Source: CAZFER01 sp964517495 (GTDB taxonomy: Bacteria; Hinthialibacterota; Hinthialibacteria; Hinthialibacterales; Hinthialibacteraceae). From it: a stretch of DNA of 64,000 bases. The position numbers were made by a program, and so were the translations under genes. The notes below the pieces were generated by a model. It had not been told where the DNA came from. It made no database searches and worked only from the letters and a program-made list of their open reading frames with translations. This document shows positions 53,476 through 61,951 of this stretch, piece by piece; the first letter of the stretch is position 1, and the number at the start of each line of letters is the position of its first letter. The DNA is taken from positions 78,017 through 142,016 of the forward strand of contig CAZFER010000005.1 in the NCBI GenBank assembly GCA_964517495.1. Direction: 5' to 3'.

Positions 53476-53539
53476 TTTTCTGCGGATAGAATGATTATTT
53501 TGGCACCCGGCTTTAAGTAAGAAAGGCGGAAAGTTAGGC

Positions 53540-53848
53540 ATGTTGCGATTATTTAAAGCATTTATAACAGATACGGTGTCATGGATTCTATTCGTTGTGT
53601 TGTTATTAACCTTGGGTATTGGTTTAGCTAGTCTGGTTAACCGTTACGACCGGATGGATGATTATAAACAAAAACTGACCCGCTTGGAATATGATATCCT
53701 CCTGTTAAATCAGGACTTGGAACAAAAAAAAGCCTGGGTCGAACGATTAAAGAAGGATCCCACCGCATGGGAACAAGTGGCACGGGATAAAATGAATTAT
53801 CTAGGGCCGAATGAAGTGCTGGTCACATTTATACCAGCTCAAGAATAA
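53540..53848 (+). CDS. FtsB/DivIC-family septum formation protein
   Basis: A 102-residue bitopic membrane protein: a short cytoplasmic start, one transmembrane helix (ISWILF-type region, about 12-34, WILFVVLLLTLGIGLASLV) and a coiled coil (about 38-72, YKQKLTRLEYDILLLNQDLE), then DPTAWEQVARDKMNYLGPNE, the usual FtsB/DivIC C-terminal motif. The protein takes part in the FtsQLB divisome complex that activates septal peptidoglycan synthesis. Its place after eno matches the order seen in many Gram-negatives. Confidence 0.85.
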   Translation: MLRLFKAFITDTVSWILFVVLLLTLGIGLASLVNRYDRMDDYKQKLTRLEYDILLLNQDLEQKKAWVERLKKDPTAWEQVARDKMNYLGPNEVLVTFIPAQE

Positions 53849-53858
53849 GGAATCAGTT

Positions 53859-53894
53859 AGAAGGGCCATGTTCTGATTGATTCTTGGCCCTTCT
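53859..53894 (+). terminator. Hairpin after eno-ftsB, probable terminator
   Basis: AGAAGGGCCA (53859-53868) pairs perfectly with TGGCCCTTCT (53885-53894) around a 16-nt loop, 11 bp after the FtsB-like stop. The following sequence ACTTCAAGCTTT has only a weak U-tract, so termination is likely but not certain. Confidence 0.6.
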
Positions 53895-54068
53895 ACTTCA
53901 AGCTTTCTGAAATCAGAGGCTTGTAATGATGTTTTTTGCTTGAAAGCCGTTGAAATTCCTTGACAATCACAAGACGATAGGTTAACGTAGTTTGTTCCAC
54001 TTTCGGTTGGAGGCATATGTTGAATGAATCGCAAGTGGATGAAAATGAATAATATAAAGAAGTTTTGA

Positions 54069-54140
<72 letters not shown>

Positions 54141-54214
54141 TAAACTTTTTTTTTCTTGATGTGTTTTTGCATAGTGTGATGGGGTCTTTATCACAAAATC
54201 GGGAGTCGATCCGC

Positions 54215-54502
54215 GTGACGAAAAAAGAAATTATTGAAATCGTATCCCAAAGGACGAAACTCAAGAAAAATTATACCAAAGCAATTGTCGAATGTGTGTT
54301 TGATGTGTTTATAGAGACATTGGCTAAAGAAGGACGAATTGAGGTTCGTAACTTTGGCGTGTTTAAAGTGAAACAAACTCCCGCCCGCGTGGGGCGGAAT
54401 CCGGTGACCAAAGAATCCGCGGATGTTCCGGCGAGAAATATCGTTCAATTCAAAGCCGGTAAAAATATGAAGGAAAAGGTATCGAACCCTGCTGATGGAT
54501 GA
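54215..54502 (+). CDS. HU/IHF-family DNA-binding protein
   Basis: A 95-residue nucleoid protein that bends DNA as a dimer. It has TKKEIIEIVSQRTKLKKNYT, the helical dimer region, FVIETLAKEGRIEVRNFGVF-like FIETLAKEGRIEVRNFGVF, and the DNA-binding arm RVGRNPVTKESADVPARNIV, in which the usual RNP tip is GRNPVT. GTG 54215 is chosen because GGGAG lies 9 nt upstream and the family starts there; the longer frame from 54065 would read through the tRNA gene. The stop overlaps the start of the Asp23 gene by 8 bp, so the two are coupled. Confidence 0.9.
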   Translation: MTKKEIIEIVSQRTKLKKNYTKAIVECVFDVFIETLAKEGRIEVRNFGVFKVKQTPARVGRNPVTKESADVPARNIVQFKAGKNMKEKVSNPADG

Positions 54503-54908
54503 AAAGCGTGATGCCAGTACGCGTGAACTTGGTGATATCGGTGTATCAAACGAAGTATTTGAAACGATAGCTGCGACATGCACTCGGAAAATTGGTGGAG
54601 TCGCTGGCTTGGAAGCCGCCGATGGCTTGGTAGACAGCTTATCCAAAGTATGGGGACGAAGTGAAACGCAAAAGGGAGTAAAGGTTATAACCGGAGACGA
54701 TGACGTCAGTATTGATATGACTGTGATTTTGAAAGAGGGATTTTCCATTCCACAAGTAACCGGTTCAATCCAGCGTGAAGTAAAGAGTGTGGTCGAAGAG
54801 ATGACAGGCCATGTGGTAAAATCAGTTAATATTCTGGTTGCTGATTTGCAGCCTCAAACCGTTGAAGCCAAGTTGATTGATTCGAATTCAGTGGGTGAGG
54901 ATTCCTAA
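54495..54908 (+). CDS. Asp23/Gls24-family protein
   Basis: A 137-residue soluble protein with the Asp23 (DUF322) layout: ISNEVFETIAATCTRKIGG-like SNEVFETIAATCTRKIGGVA, then GVKVITGDDDVSIDMTVILK, FSIPQVTGSIQREVKSVVEE and HVVKSVNILVADL. In Firmicutes these proteins attach to the membrane through AmaP and respond to envelope stress. Family members outside Firmicutes have unknown roles. No AmaP-like membrane partner is adjacent. It overlaps the HU gene by 8 bp. Its presence in an organism with Lol genes is notable but not unique. Confidence 0.87.
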   Translation: MDEKRDASTRELGDIGVSNEVFETIAATCTRKIGGVAGLEAADGLVDSLSKVWGRSETQKGVKVITGDDDVSIDMTVILKEGFSIPQVTGSIQREVKSVVEEMTGHVVKSVNILVADLQPQTVEAKLIDSNSVGEDS

Positions 54909-55077
54909 AAACTTGAATTTCCAAGAGTTGGAGGAATTCCTGCAATCCAACAAGTAGAAAAAAGCCTTTTTTAAAAATATTGCTTTTTGAAATCACCATA
55001 CTGTGATATTGTGATGGATATAACGAGGATTTGATTCCTTATTTACAAGTTTGGACGAACGAAAGACCTTCGATATA

Positions 55078-55099
55078 CCGCCTTCAAACTAAAAGGCGG
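55078..55099 (+). other. 5' leader hairpin before the large secreted protein gene
   Basis: CCGCCTT (55078-55084) pairs with AAGGCGG (55093-55099) around CAAACTAA, ending about 8 bp before the AGGAGG ribosome-binding site. It may modulate translation. I could not match the surrounding leader to a known riboswitch class. Confidence 0.4.
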
Positions 55100-55121
55100 C
55101 ACCTGGATAGGAGGATAAACG

Positions 55122-58100
55122 ATGTTACGACAGAACGGGCTGTTTTGTGCGGTAAAGGCACTGGCTTTGATCACAATATTGGCATTGTCCATGCCCGTCC
55201 CATCATATGCTCAATCTGATGAAGCGGCACGCGTCAAAATTGAGGGTTCGGATGAGTTTGGAGAGGTTTTATTGGTCCGTGATGGTGACGATATTATCAT
55301 ATACGGTTTGGCGTTTTCGGTGCCTCCTTTTAGCCAGGTGACAGTGACAGCTGGTAATCAGGAATTCTTCCACACCGCCGCTTTTACCGGACAATTCCCA
55401 GTAGTGGCGGATCAGCCGATTCGTATTACGGGTGGCGTCAATATGGACTCCGCGGAGTTTAGTATACAAAAGAATGATGGTTCTATGTTAAACGGGACAG
55501 TCAATCTTGATATTGAGTCGCCTGATGTTTTAAAAGCATTGCAAAACTACTTCGAAGAATCCCGAAAAGTGATCGATGGCATCCAATCCTCGATTACCAA
55601 GGGAGTTCCTCCTCACCGGTTAATTCGCCTCACAGCGGATGACCAGACCAATCAAAACCTGTTGGGCCATGTATTGATGACTCAACGGTTGATTGGAAGA
55701 GGTCAGGATGCCATTTTGGTGGATCAAATTGAAGGATTATCATTCGGCGATGCCGACCCACCGTTACGAAGTGTCACTCCTTTTGAATCTCTTGAATTCT
55801 TCTCAGGTGATGTAGACCGTGACAATCCAGATATCAGAAAACGAATTCACACTGTTTTTGGGAACCAGGGATTTGTCATTAATGGCGGGTTCTTTCCTTT
55901 CGATATAATTGATGTTAATAGTGGAAATGTCGGCCAGGAAGGGATTGAACCAACTATATCGCTACGAGCCACTCTGGATCAGGCTCAAGGGGGACGTGTC
56001 GTTTGGGGAACACTGAATTTGGATGTGAGTGCCGGAATCGTTGGTGATCCGGTAGTTATTAATAACAATCAGCAAGGCAATCCGGATGCTCCAGGCGCTG
56101 ATGGCATAGCGGTCATTCAAGGACAAGCAGATCCATACTCCCTAATAACGGCTTACCCTGAAGACTCACGCGCTTCTGGTGTCATTGCACAAGCTACTGC
56201 AGATGCCTCAGGACAATTCTCCATTACCATTCCACCAGCTTTCAGCGATGTGAATGATCAATACTTGGAACGGCAAGAGGTTTATCTTGATGTACTGGAT
56301 ACGTTTGGTAACTCGGGCAGCACGCTCACGGAAGTCGCCACTGATGACCAATCAGTTGTATTTGGTACACCCACTTCCACAGATCAAGGGGATGGAACCT
56401 TTGTGATTCAAGGTACCGTGGAACCATTGGCTGCTGTGGTTATAACAGGACGAAATTCAGATGGATTGGAATTTAACGCGGGTGGTATGTTTGCCGATGC
56501 GTCTGGTGTGTTTATCACTACTGCTACAGAAGCTCAATCCTATACTATTCGTGCCATTGACCAGGCAGGGAATGTATCTGATCCTGTAGCCGTTGAAGGT
56601 GATGATGCGACCCCTAACCCCTCGGTAAATACAATTACTTCTGCGTATCCTAATATTCGCATAACGGGTACCGCTGAACGGAATGCCAATATTTTGGTTT
56701 TTGCCTTCCCGTTGAATAGTGTTCCTGATACTTCAGAAACATTGGCCACCTTACCCGAAGAGGCATTCAACCTTCAAGATCTGCAGGTAAATGCTGATGC
56801 GAATGGAGACTTTTCCCTAACTGTACCAGGTGGAATCAGTTCGATCATTTATCTACAAGCTATTGATATCGCTGGCAATTCAAGCGATTTTGTCGGTGTG
56901 GAATTGGTCGATGAAAATGGCAATCCTTTGAATCGAGGATTAGTTGCTTTCGATCCTATTGATATTCAAAACAATGGTTCAGGGATGGAAGATGTTGTAA
57001 CGGGTACGGTTGTTCAACAATCTACATCGAACCCGGTCTCAGGCATTTTTGTAGGTGCTTACTATAGGATGTCCAATGATCCTGAACTTAACTTCCCCTT
57101 CCAAAATGCACTGATTGATCCTGTTGCTGTAAATAATGATGGAACATTTGAATTAAGCATTCCTGAAACGGAACCCATTTTAGGCCAGTTTGTTGAAGAG
57201 TTTTACTTGGTCGCCCTTGATCTGGTGCAAGATGATCTCACTTTCCGGGATTTAGGATTTACGCTAATTGATGAAAATGATCTATTCGACCGGACCGGAC
57301 CGGATATACAGGATATTTTATCCAGACCCCGGCGTGGGGATATTATTGTAAGGGAAAACGGAGTCGGTGGGAGAGATACTTTAATTGTGAAAAATACCCT
57401 CCCCGCTGGAAACGGCCCCAATTCATTACCTGCGGATGCCATTCCTTATATATTTGTCCTCATTGACGATAATGATGATAATGAAATTAATGTCAATTCA
57501 CCAAATGTTGAGATTGTTGGGTATCAACCATTACTTTCATCGATTGGTATACCTTATCCTGGAATTGCTCCCATTGATTTAGGGGATAACCATTGGGATC
57601 CTTCTTCTCAAGCCGTATTTGGACGACAGAATTACTTTGTTGCTCTGATGGATCGATTCGGTAATTTAAGCCCAAGCCCATTCAGGGTGGAATTGGATGT
57701 AACGGTTGATGATCCAAATGGTGATTTGATCGAAGTCAGAGGAGAATCGATCTTTGGGCGTCCAGGTTCAGTAGAACCTAATGCATATGTATCTGTTTTT
57801 GAAAGTACAGGCAAAGGAAATCTTTTAGCTTCCACCCAAGCCGATGCAAATGGAACCTTCTTCATGTCTGTATCATTGACACAGGAAGAAGTCTATATCT
57901 ATGCAAAAGACACGGCAGGGAATCAAAGCAATGCGCTTAAAGCTAATGTGATTGATCCTATAACGGGATCTCAGTTCATCATCCTGGATGGTTTCGGAAT
58001 TATGCATACTCCATCATCCGAACTTAGTTCAGGCTTCTTATCCGGGAACGAGTCCGCTCGCGCCTTGGCCGGTGTACCTAAAAACACCACTGTGGCCCAA

Positions 58101-59168
58101 TTGAATGAAAATTCTCCCCTTTATGTGTTAACCGATGCGGGACGAATCATGAAACTTGGTGAAAGTGGTAAACTCCCCGCTGAATCTGATCAGTTTATTA
58201 TTCCTGGGAAATTCGCCCGTGATTTGGAAGTGATTAGTGCAAATCCATTTTCAGCCTATGTTCTGTTAGGGAATGGCGTGATCCTAACCTATGGTGATGC
58301 TCCGTTTTACGGAGATATCGTCCAAGTCCAACGTGGATATGCGGATGAACAATCACTTAAAGAATTTGCTGAATCTATCTACGGTGATCTCTATGATGAC
58401 CAAAAAGAGTTCACTGCACGTTCACGTATTCGCTTGACCACTGGTTCTCAATTCCTGTTTGATGATCTGGATGGCGATGGCAGATACTTCACAGAAGATA
58501 GAAATGGAAATGGGATTTTGGATAGGGTGATCGGACCAGGTGGAACCACTTTGGTTAAAGAAGACCTGGATGATGACAACCAAATTGATGCTGAACCTTT
58601 AATTAATCCCGAAATTTTAGCTCAGGGCTTCGAGAATGATATAGCACGAGACCTTGAACTTGTTCGAGATGCGGATGGTAACGTTAAAGGATATGTTATC
58701 CTGGATGGTTCCGGGACGATGTGGCCATTTGGTGACGATATCGGAGCTGAAAACGTTACTATACACCAGACGGCAGGTGTTAGTGGAGAAGATATATTCC
58801 GTGCTCTTGAATTGGTTGTCGATGCCGATGGCCGGATTGATGACTTCATTACCCTGAACGGTTTCGGCCAGGTCTTTGGCCGGCCCGGCGGTACTCTAGG
58901 GGCCGGCGAAGAAGGTGATCCACAAAATGCCGGGCATTTGTCTTTCAAAATGAATGCAACTAATTTTGGTTTCGATATTGCACGCGATATTCGAATCAAT
59001 CCAGTGGATTCAAATGGTGACAATACAATTGATTGGAAAGATGGATTTTATATCCTTACCGGTTTTGGAGGTATTCAAGCGATTGGTGGGGCTCCAGAAA
59101 TTGAAGAAAGCCCGTTCCTTGGATTGGATATCGCACGGGATCTGGAATTTGGATCTCTGCCCAGATAA
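55122..59168 (+). CDS. Giant secreted protein with Ig-like modules and C-terminal LDGFG repeats
   Basis: A 1348-residue exported protein with a strong Shine-Dalgarno sequence (AGGAGG) and a signal peptide (LALITILALSMPVPSYAQ). Residues about 40-320 form an unrecognised beta-rich region. Residues about 320-940 hold bacterial Ig-like modules with the pattern VQGTVEPLAAVVITGRNSDG...ADASGVF...YTIRAIDQAGNVS, seen at least four times. From about 950 come repeats: FIILDGFGIMHTPSSELSSG, YVLTDAGRIMKLGESGKL, YVILDGSGTMWPFGDD and FYILTGFGGIQAIGGAPEI, each followed by DIARDLE-like ends. EF-hand-like loops DLDGDGRYFTEDRNGNGILD (about 1111) and DLDDDNQIDAE suggest calcium binding. It may be a surface adhesin or cell-surface structural protein. 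A terminator follows. Confidence 0.8.
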   Translation: MLRQNGLFCAVKALALITILALSMPVPSYAQSDEAARVKIEGSDEFGEVLLVRDGDDIIIYGLAFSVPPFSQVTVTAGNQEFFHTAAFTGQFPVVADQPIRITGGVNMDSAEFSIQKNDGSMLNGTVNLDIESPDVLKALQNYFEESRKVIDGIQSSITKGVPPHRLIRLTADDQTNQNLLGHVLMTQRLIGRGQDAILVDQIEGLSFGDADPPLRSVTPFESLEFFSGDVDRDNPDIRKRIHTVFGNQGFVINGGFFPFDIIDVNSGNVGQEGIEPTISLRATLDQAQGGRVVWGTLNLDVSAGIVGDPVVINNNQQGNPDAPGADGIAVIQGQADPYSLITAYPEDSRASGVIAQATADASGQFSITIPPAFSDVNDQYLERQEVYLDVLDTFGNSGSTLTEVATDDQSVVFGTPTSTDQGDGTFVIQGTVEPLAAVVITGRNSDGLEFNAGGMFADASGVFITTATEAQSYTIRAIDQAGNVSDPVAVEGDDATPNPSVNTITSAYPNIRITGTAERNANILVFAFPLNSVPDTSETLATLPEEAFNLQDLQVNADANGDFSLTVPGGISSIIYLQAIDIAGNSSDFVGVELVDENGNPLNRGLVAFDPIDIQNNGSGMEDVVTGTVVQQSTSNPVSGIFVGAYYRMSNDPELNFPFQNALIDPVAVNNDGTFELSIPETEPILGQFVEEFYLVALDLVQDDLTFRDLGFTLIDENDLFDRTGPDIQDILSRPRRGDIIVRENGVGGRDTLIVKNTLPAGNGPNSLPADAIPYIFVLIDDNDDNEINVNSPNVEIVGYQPLLSSIGIPYPGIAPIDLGDNHWDPSSQAVFGRQNYFVALMDRFGNLSPSPFRVELDVTVDDPNGDLIEVRGESIFGRPGSVEPNAYVSVFESTGKGNLLASTQADANGTFFMSVSLTQEEVYIYAKDTAGNQSNALKANVIDPITGSQFIILDGFGIMHTPSSELSSGFLSGNESARALAGVPKNTTVAQLNENSPLYVLTDAGRIMKLGESGKLPAESDQFIIPGKFARDLEVISANPFSAYVLLGNGVILTYGDAPFYGDIVQVQRGYADEQSLKEFAESIYGDLYDDQKEFTARSRIRLTTGSQFLFDDLDGDGRYFTEDRNGNGILDRVIGPGGTTLVKEDLDDDNQIDAEPLINPEILAQGFENDIARDLELVRDADGNVKGYVILDGSGTMWPFGDDIGAENVTIHQTAGVSGEDIFRALELVVDADGRIDDFITLNGFGQVFGRPGGTLGAGEEGDPQNAGHLSFKMNATNFGFDIARDIRINPVDSNGDNTIDWKDGFYILTGFGGIQAIGGAPEIEESPFLGLDIARDLEFGSLPR

Positions 59169-59194
59169 CCGTTTAGAATTTCCATAAAGAAGCC

Positions 59195-59238
59195 AAAGGC
59201 AAGGCGTTAAAGTGTTTTATGCGCCTTGCCTTTTTTTT
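59195..59238 (+). terminator. Rho-independent terminator after the giant secreted protein
   Basis: GGCAAGGCG (59198-59206) pairs perfectly with CGCCTTGCC (59222-59230), flanked by AAA on the left and a run of eight T on the right. This also argues that the TTG start at 59226 for the next gene is wrong. Confidence 0.93.
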
Positions 59239-59249
59239 ATGCAGTGAAG

Positions 59250-60905
59250 ATGATTAAAGGACTACACAATAGAGAACCGAAATCCATGCAGACGAAACCG
59301 AAACCCAAAATTCGTGACGTTATTCGGGAAATAATGGAACCCTATGCGGGGAGGCGATCTTCCATCCGGCTTAGTTTGTATGTTGATATGTTCATCCTGT
59401 TTTGTATCGTGGCATCTTGTGCGGTGATACCGATTGAAGTTTATTACCCCCAATATGAAACATTTTATAAATATTTAGAGTTTTGTTTTGCGATCATTTT
59501 TATTGTTGAATATTTATTGCGATGGTATTCAGCCGTTCATCGATTAACGTATCCATTTACGTTTTATGCGATTATTGATTTGCTGGCCATTGTCCCTTCC
59601 ATATTGATGATTGCCACGGAATTTATGTTATTGCGGTCATTCCGTGGTATACGATTGCTGAGATTTCTACGTTTTCTCCGCATTTTAAGGATGCTTAAGT
59701 TCATACGTTACAGTTATTTAATTTACCGAGGGTGGGTTTCGTTTCGTATATGGTTCTCCGCTTTATATGATCAATACCGGCTTCGCCAGTTGGGATCCCT
59801 GTTTGTGTGGATGCTTATTTTATGGGTATTTGGTTCTAATCTGTTATTCTTTACGGAAAAGTGGATTTCCGGTGTTGAAGGCCCTTATAGCGGGTATTGG
59901 CAGGCGTATTGGCATATCCTGATTGTACTGATATCGGGCATTGAAGATAAAGAACCCCTTTCATTTTTAGGGCGTATCGAAGTAACGATATTCTTGATTG
60001 GGGGAATTATTGTTGTGGGGATGTTGACCGGTGAAATTGTGTCTATTTTGGTTCGGAAAATCCAACGTGCTGGCAAATTAACCTTAAAACCACCTGAAGG
60101 GAAGATGGAGCAACACATCGTGATTTTAGGGGATAACGGTCATCGCAATAATGTGATCAAACAAGTGAATGCTGCTCTATCTGGTAGGTATTTCTTCCTG
60201 GTCGTTACCCCAACAGCGGATGAGATAAAAGTGACAGAAAAAGAAGCATTTGAAAACGTATTTGCCTTGGCGGGGGATCCACTCAAATCTGAAGTGCTTG
60301 ATGCCTCTGATGTGGATGACAGCCTGCGGGTGGTGATTCTGGCTAGTCATGGACCGAATGAAGATACATCATTGAATGATAATCGGTCATTGATGATTGC
60401 ATTGGCAGTGGCCAGCCGGATGAAAGATATTCCCATGGTGGTGGAATTAAGAACCGCGGATAGTTTACGCTACGCCCGTAATTTAGCCGGTGTGGATTTT
60501 CTGGTCAGCCGGCATTTTATTGAGCGGTTGGCCTCCCAGGCAATTCTCAATCCTGGGGTGACTTATATTTATAATGAACTGATGACATTCACCGGGGATT
60601 CAAGTGAGTTTTATAGTATTCCCGTTCCGAATGATTTAATTGGAAAGACATTTAAAGATGCTCAACTTTACTTTTTGGATTTGGATAATGAAGCGGTTGT
60701 AGTGGTGGGGATCGACTGTTCACCGGAAGATGATCCAAGCACTCATTTTTGGTTAAATCCGGTGGATAGCCGGGATCAACTGCCCCCGTCAAATATTATT
60801 CTCAGTCGTGGAGATAATTTGATCGTGATTGCGTATGAACGTCCTGCGATTGTTGGGGTGGAGGAGGAGGATTTATGGAGCGGAAAGATACTCCAGAGGG
60901 ATTAA
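59250..60905 (+). CDS. Six-helix voltage-gated-type ion channel with RCK domain and non-canonical filter
   Basis: A 551-residue inner-membrane channel. S1-S6 lie at about 46-64, 75-95, 103-123, 127-157, 182-202 and 243-265. S4 holds basic residues at exact three-residue steps (R129 to R153: eight R and one K). The pore helix WQAYWHILIVL is followed by ISGIEDKEPLSFLGR where a Kv channel has TVGYGD...P..LGR, so the K+ signature is absent. From 286 a TrkA-N/RCK domain starts with EQHIVILGDNGHRNN, and a TrkA-C part follows. The 60875 gene encodes a second RCK protein. ATG 59250 is my choice; ATG 59286 is possible. Ion selectivity is unknown; bacterial CASTOR/POLLUX-like channels are the closest concept. 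Confidence 0.8.
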   Translation: MIKGLHNREPKSMQTKPKPKIRDVIREIMEPYAGRRSSIRLSLYVDMFILFCIVASCAVIPIEVYYPQYETFYKYLEFCFAIIFIVEYLLRWYSAVHRLTYPFTFYAIIDLLAIVPSILMIATEFMLLRSFRGIRLLRFLRFLRILRMLKFIRYSYLIYRGWVSFRIWFSALYDQYRLRQLGSLFVWMLILWVFGSNLLFFTEKWISGVEGPYSGYWQAYWHILIVLISGIEDKEPLSFLGRIEVTIFLIGGIIVVGMLTGEIVSILVRKIQRAGKLTLKPPEGKMEQHIVILGDNGHRNNVIKQVNAALSGRYFFLVVTPTADEIKVTEKEAFENVFALAGDPLKSEVLDASDVDDSLRVVILASHGPNEDTSLNDNRSLMIALAVASRMKDIPMVVELRTADSLRYARNLAGVDFLVSRHFIERLASQAILNPGVTYIYNELMTFTGDSSEFYSIPVPNDLIGKTFKDAQLYFLDLDNEAVVVVGIDCSPEDDPSTHFWLNPVDSRDQLPPSNIILSRGDNLIVIAYERPAIVGVEEEDLWSGKILQRD

Positions 60906-61720
60906 TGCAACACGTTGTGATGTGCAATTGCAACGAGAAGATCAAATATATTGTAGAGGAATTAAATGAGGGCAGTTACCATGAGCCTATAGATGTGGTT
61001 TTGATTGTGCAGGATGCGGCTTTATGGGATCATCATCCCGAGTGGCACCCGAAGGCGGGGAAGCGAGCGCATTTTTTTGTTATTGAAGGGTGCCCAACAG
61101 ATGAAGGTGTCTTGAAGCGGGCGCAAATCAGTTTTGCCCGTGCGGCGGTGATATTGGCTGACCCCAACCAAAGAGAATTATCGGATGCGCGATCCACCCT
61201 GGTGGCGATGGCGATTGAGCGGCAGAATCCTCAAGTCCATACGATTATTGAACTTATTTCCTCCATCAATCGCATACATCTGCGTACGACAAAGATTGAT
61301 GAAGTGATTTGTGAAGGAGAGATTTCAGAAAAAATCATTGCTCAAAGTTGTATTACACCGGGGATTAAAAACATATTTGAGCGGTTATTGACTGCGACGA
61401 TAGAGACCAATCAGATTTTCTTGTCGGAGGTGCCCTCGACCTTTTCCGGAGAAACATTTCGTTCGCTGGCACGGAGAGCCATCGAGCGGGAGGTTCCTTA
61501 TATTCTTTGTGGTTTTGTGTTGCATCGAAAGCAGAGCGAATCCATTTTGCTCTCCAATAGTTTGTTTACTCATGAAACGGAACGTATGGATGGTATACGA
61601 AGGATTACGGTATTGAATCCACGTGCCTATGTGGAGCCAGGGAAAGATACGTTATTGACCGATCAAGACCGGTTGATAGCGATGGCTCATAAACCTCCAG
61701 ATTTAAATTTATTGGTTTGA
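60875..61720 (+). CDS. Stand-alone RCK (TrkA-N/TrkA-C) regulatory protein, partner of the channel
   Basis: A 281-residue soluble protein. QHVVMCNCNEKIKYIVEELN begins a Rossmann-like RCK-N domain that lacks the usual GxGxxG. The continuation FVIEGCPTDEGVLKRAQISF and ARAAVILADPNQRELSDARS is typical of RCK domains. The C-terminal half (about 180-281, ending QDRLIAMAH) is TrkA-C-like. GGAGGAGGAGG precedes the ATG inside the channel gene (31-bp overlap); a second start at 60905 overlaps the channel stop as TAATG. Together the channel and this protein could form the eight-RCK gating ring seen in BK-like channels, encoded on two chains. That assembly is inference. Confidence 0.8.
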   Translation: MERKDTPEGLMQHVVMCNCNEKIKYIVEELNEGSYHEPIDVVLIVQDAALWDHHPEWHPKAGKRAHFFVIEGCPTDEGVLKRAQISFARAAVILADPNQRELSDARSTLVAMAIERQNPQVHTIIELISSINRIHLRTTKIDEVICEGEISEKIIAQSCITPGIKNIFERLLTATIETNQIFLSEVPSTFSGETFRSLARRAIEREVPYILCGFVLHRKQSESILLSNSLFTHETERMDGIRRITVLNPRAYVEPGKDTLLTDQDRLIAMAHKPPDLNLLV

Positions 61721-61951
61721 TGATATGGTACCAGTTAAATCTACCCATGGGGCACGCTTGAGTTACCCCCAATCAAGCCACCGATTCCACTTTGGTGTTT
61801 TGAATGAAAATTTTTGGACCGGGATTTTGTTTGGGAACAGGAATGTTTTGCTTCCGAAGCAGTTCGACCTGTTCCTGCATCCCCCATTTGGTTTTGTAAA
61901 GACAAGTTCACCACACTATAAAGCAGGTTGGAAGTCTCAGCATCAGGCGAG

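Noticed and set aside
55021..55121. Cyclic di-GMP or other riboswitch in the leader of the giant secreted protein
   Set aside because: A hairpin and GAAA-like loops are present, but the conserved aptamer nucleotides of known classes could not be matched.
59226..59249. TTG start of the channel gene
   Set aside because: It lies in the right arm and T-run of a strong terminator.
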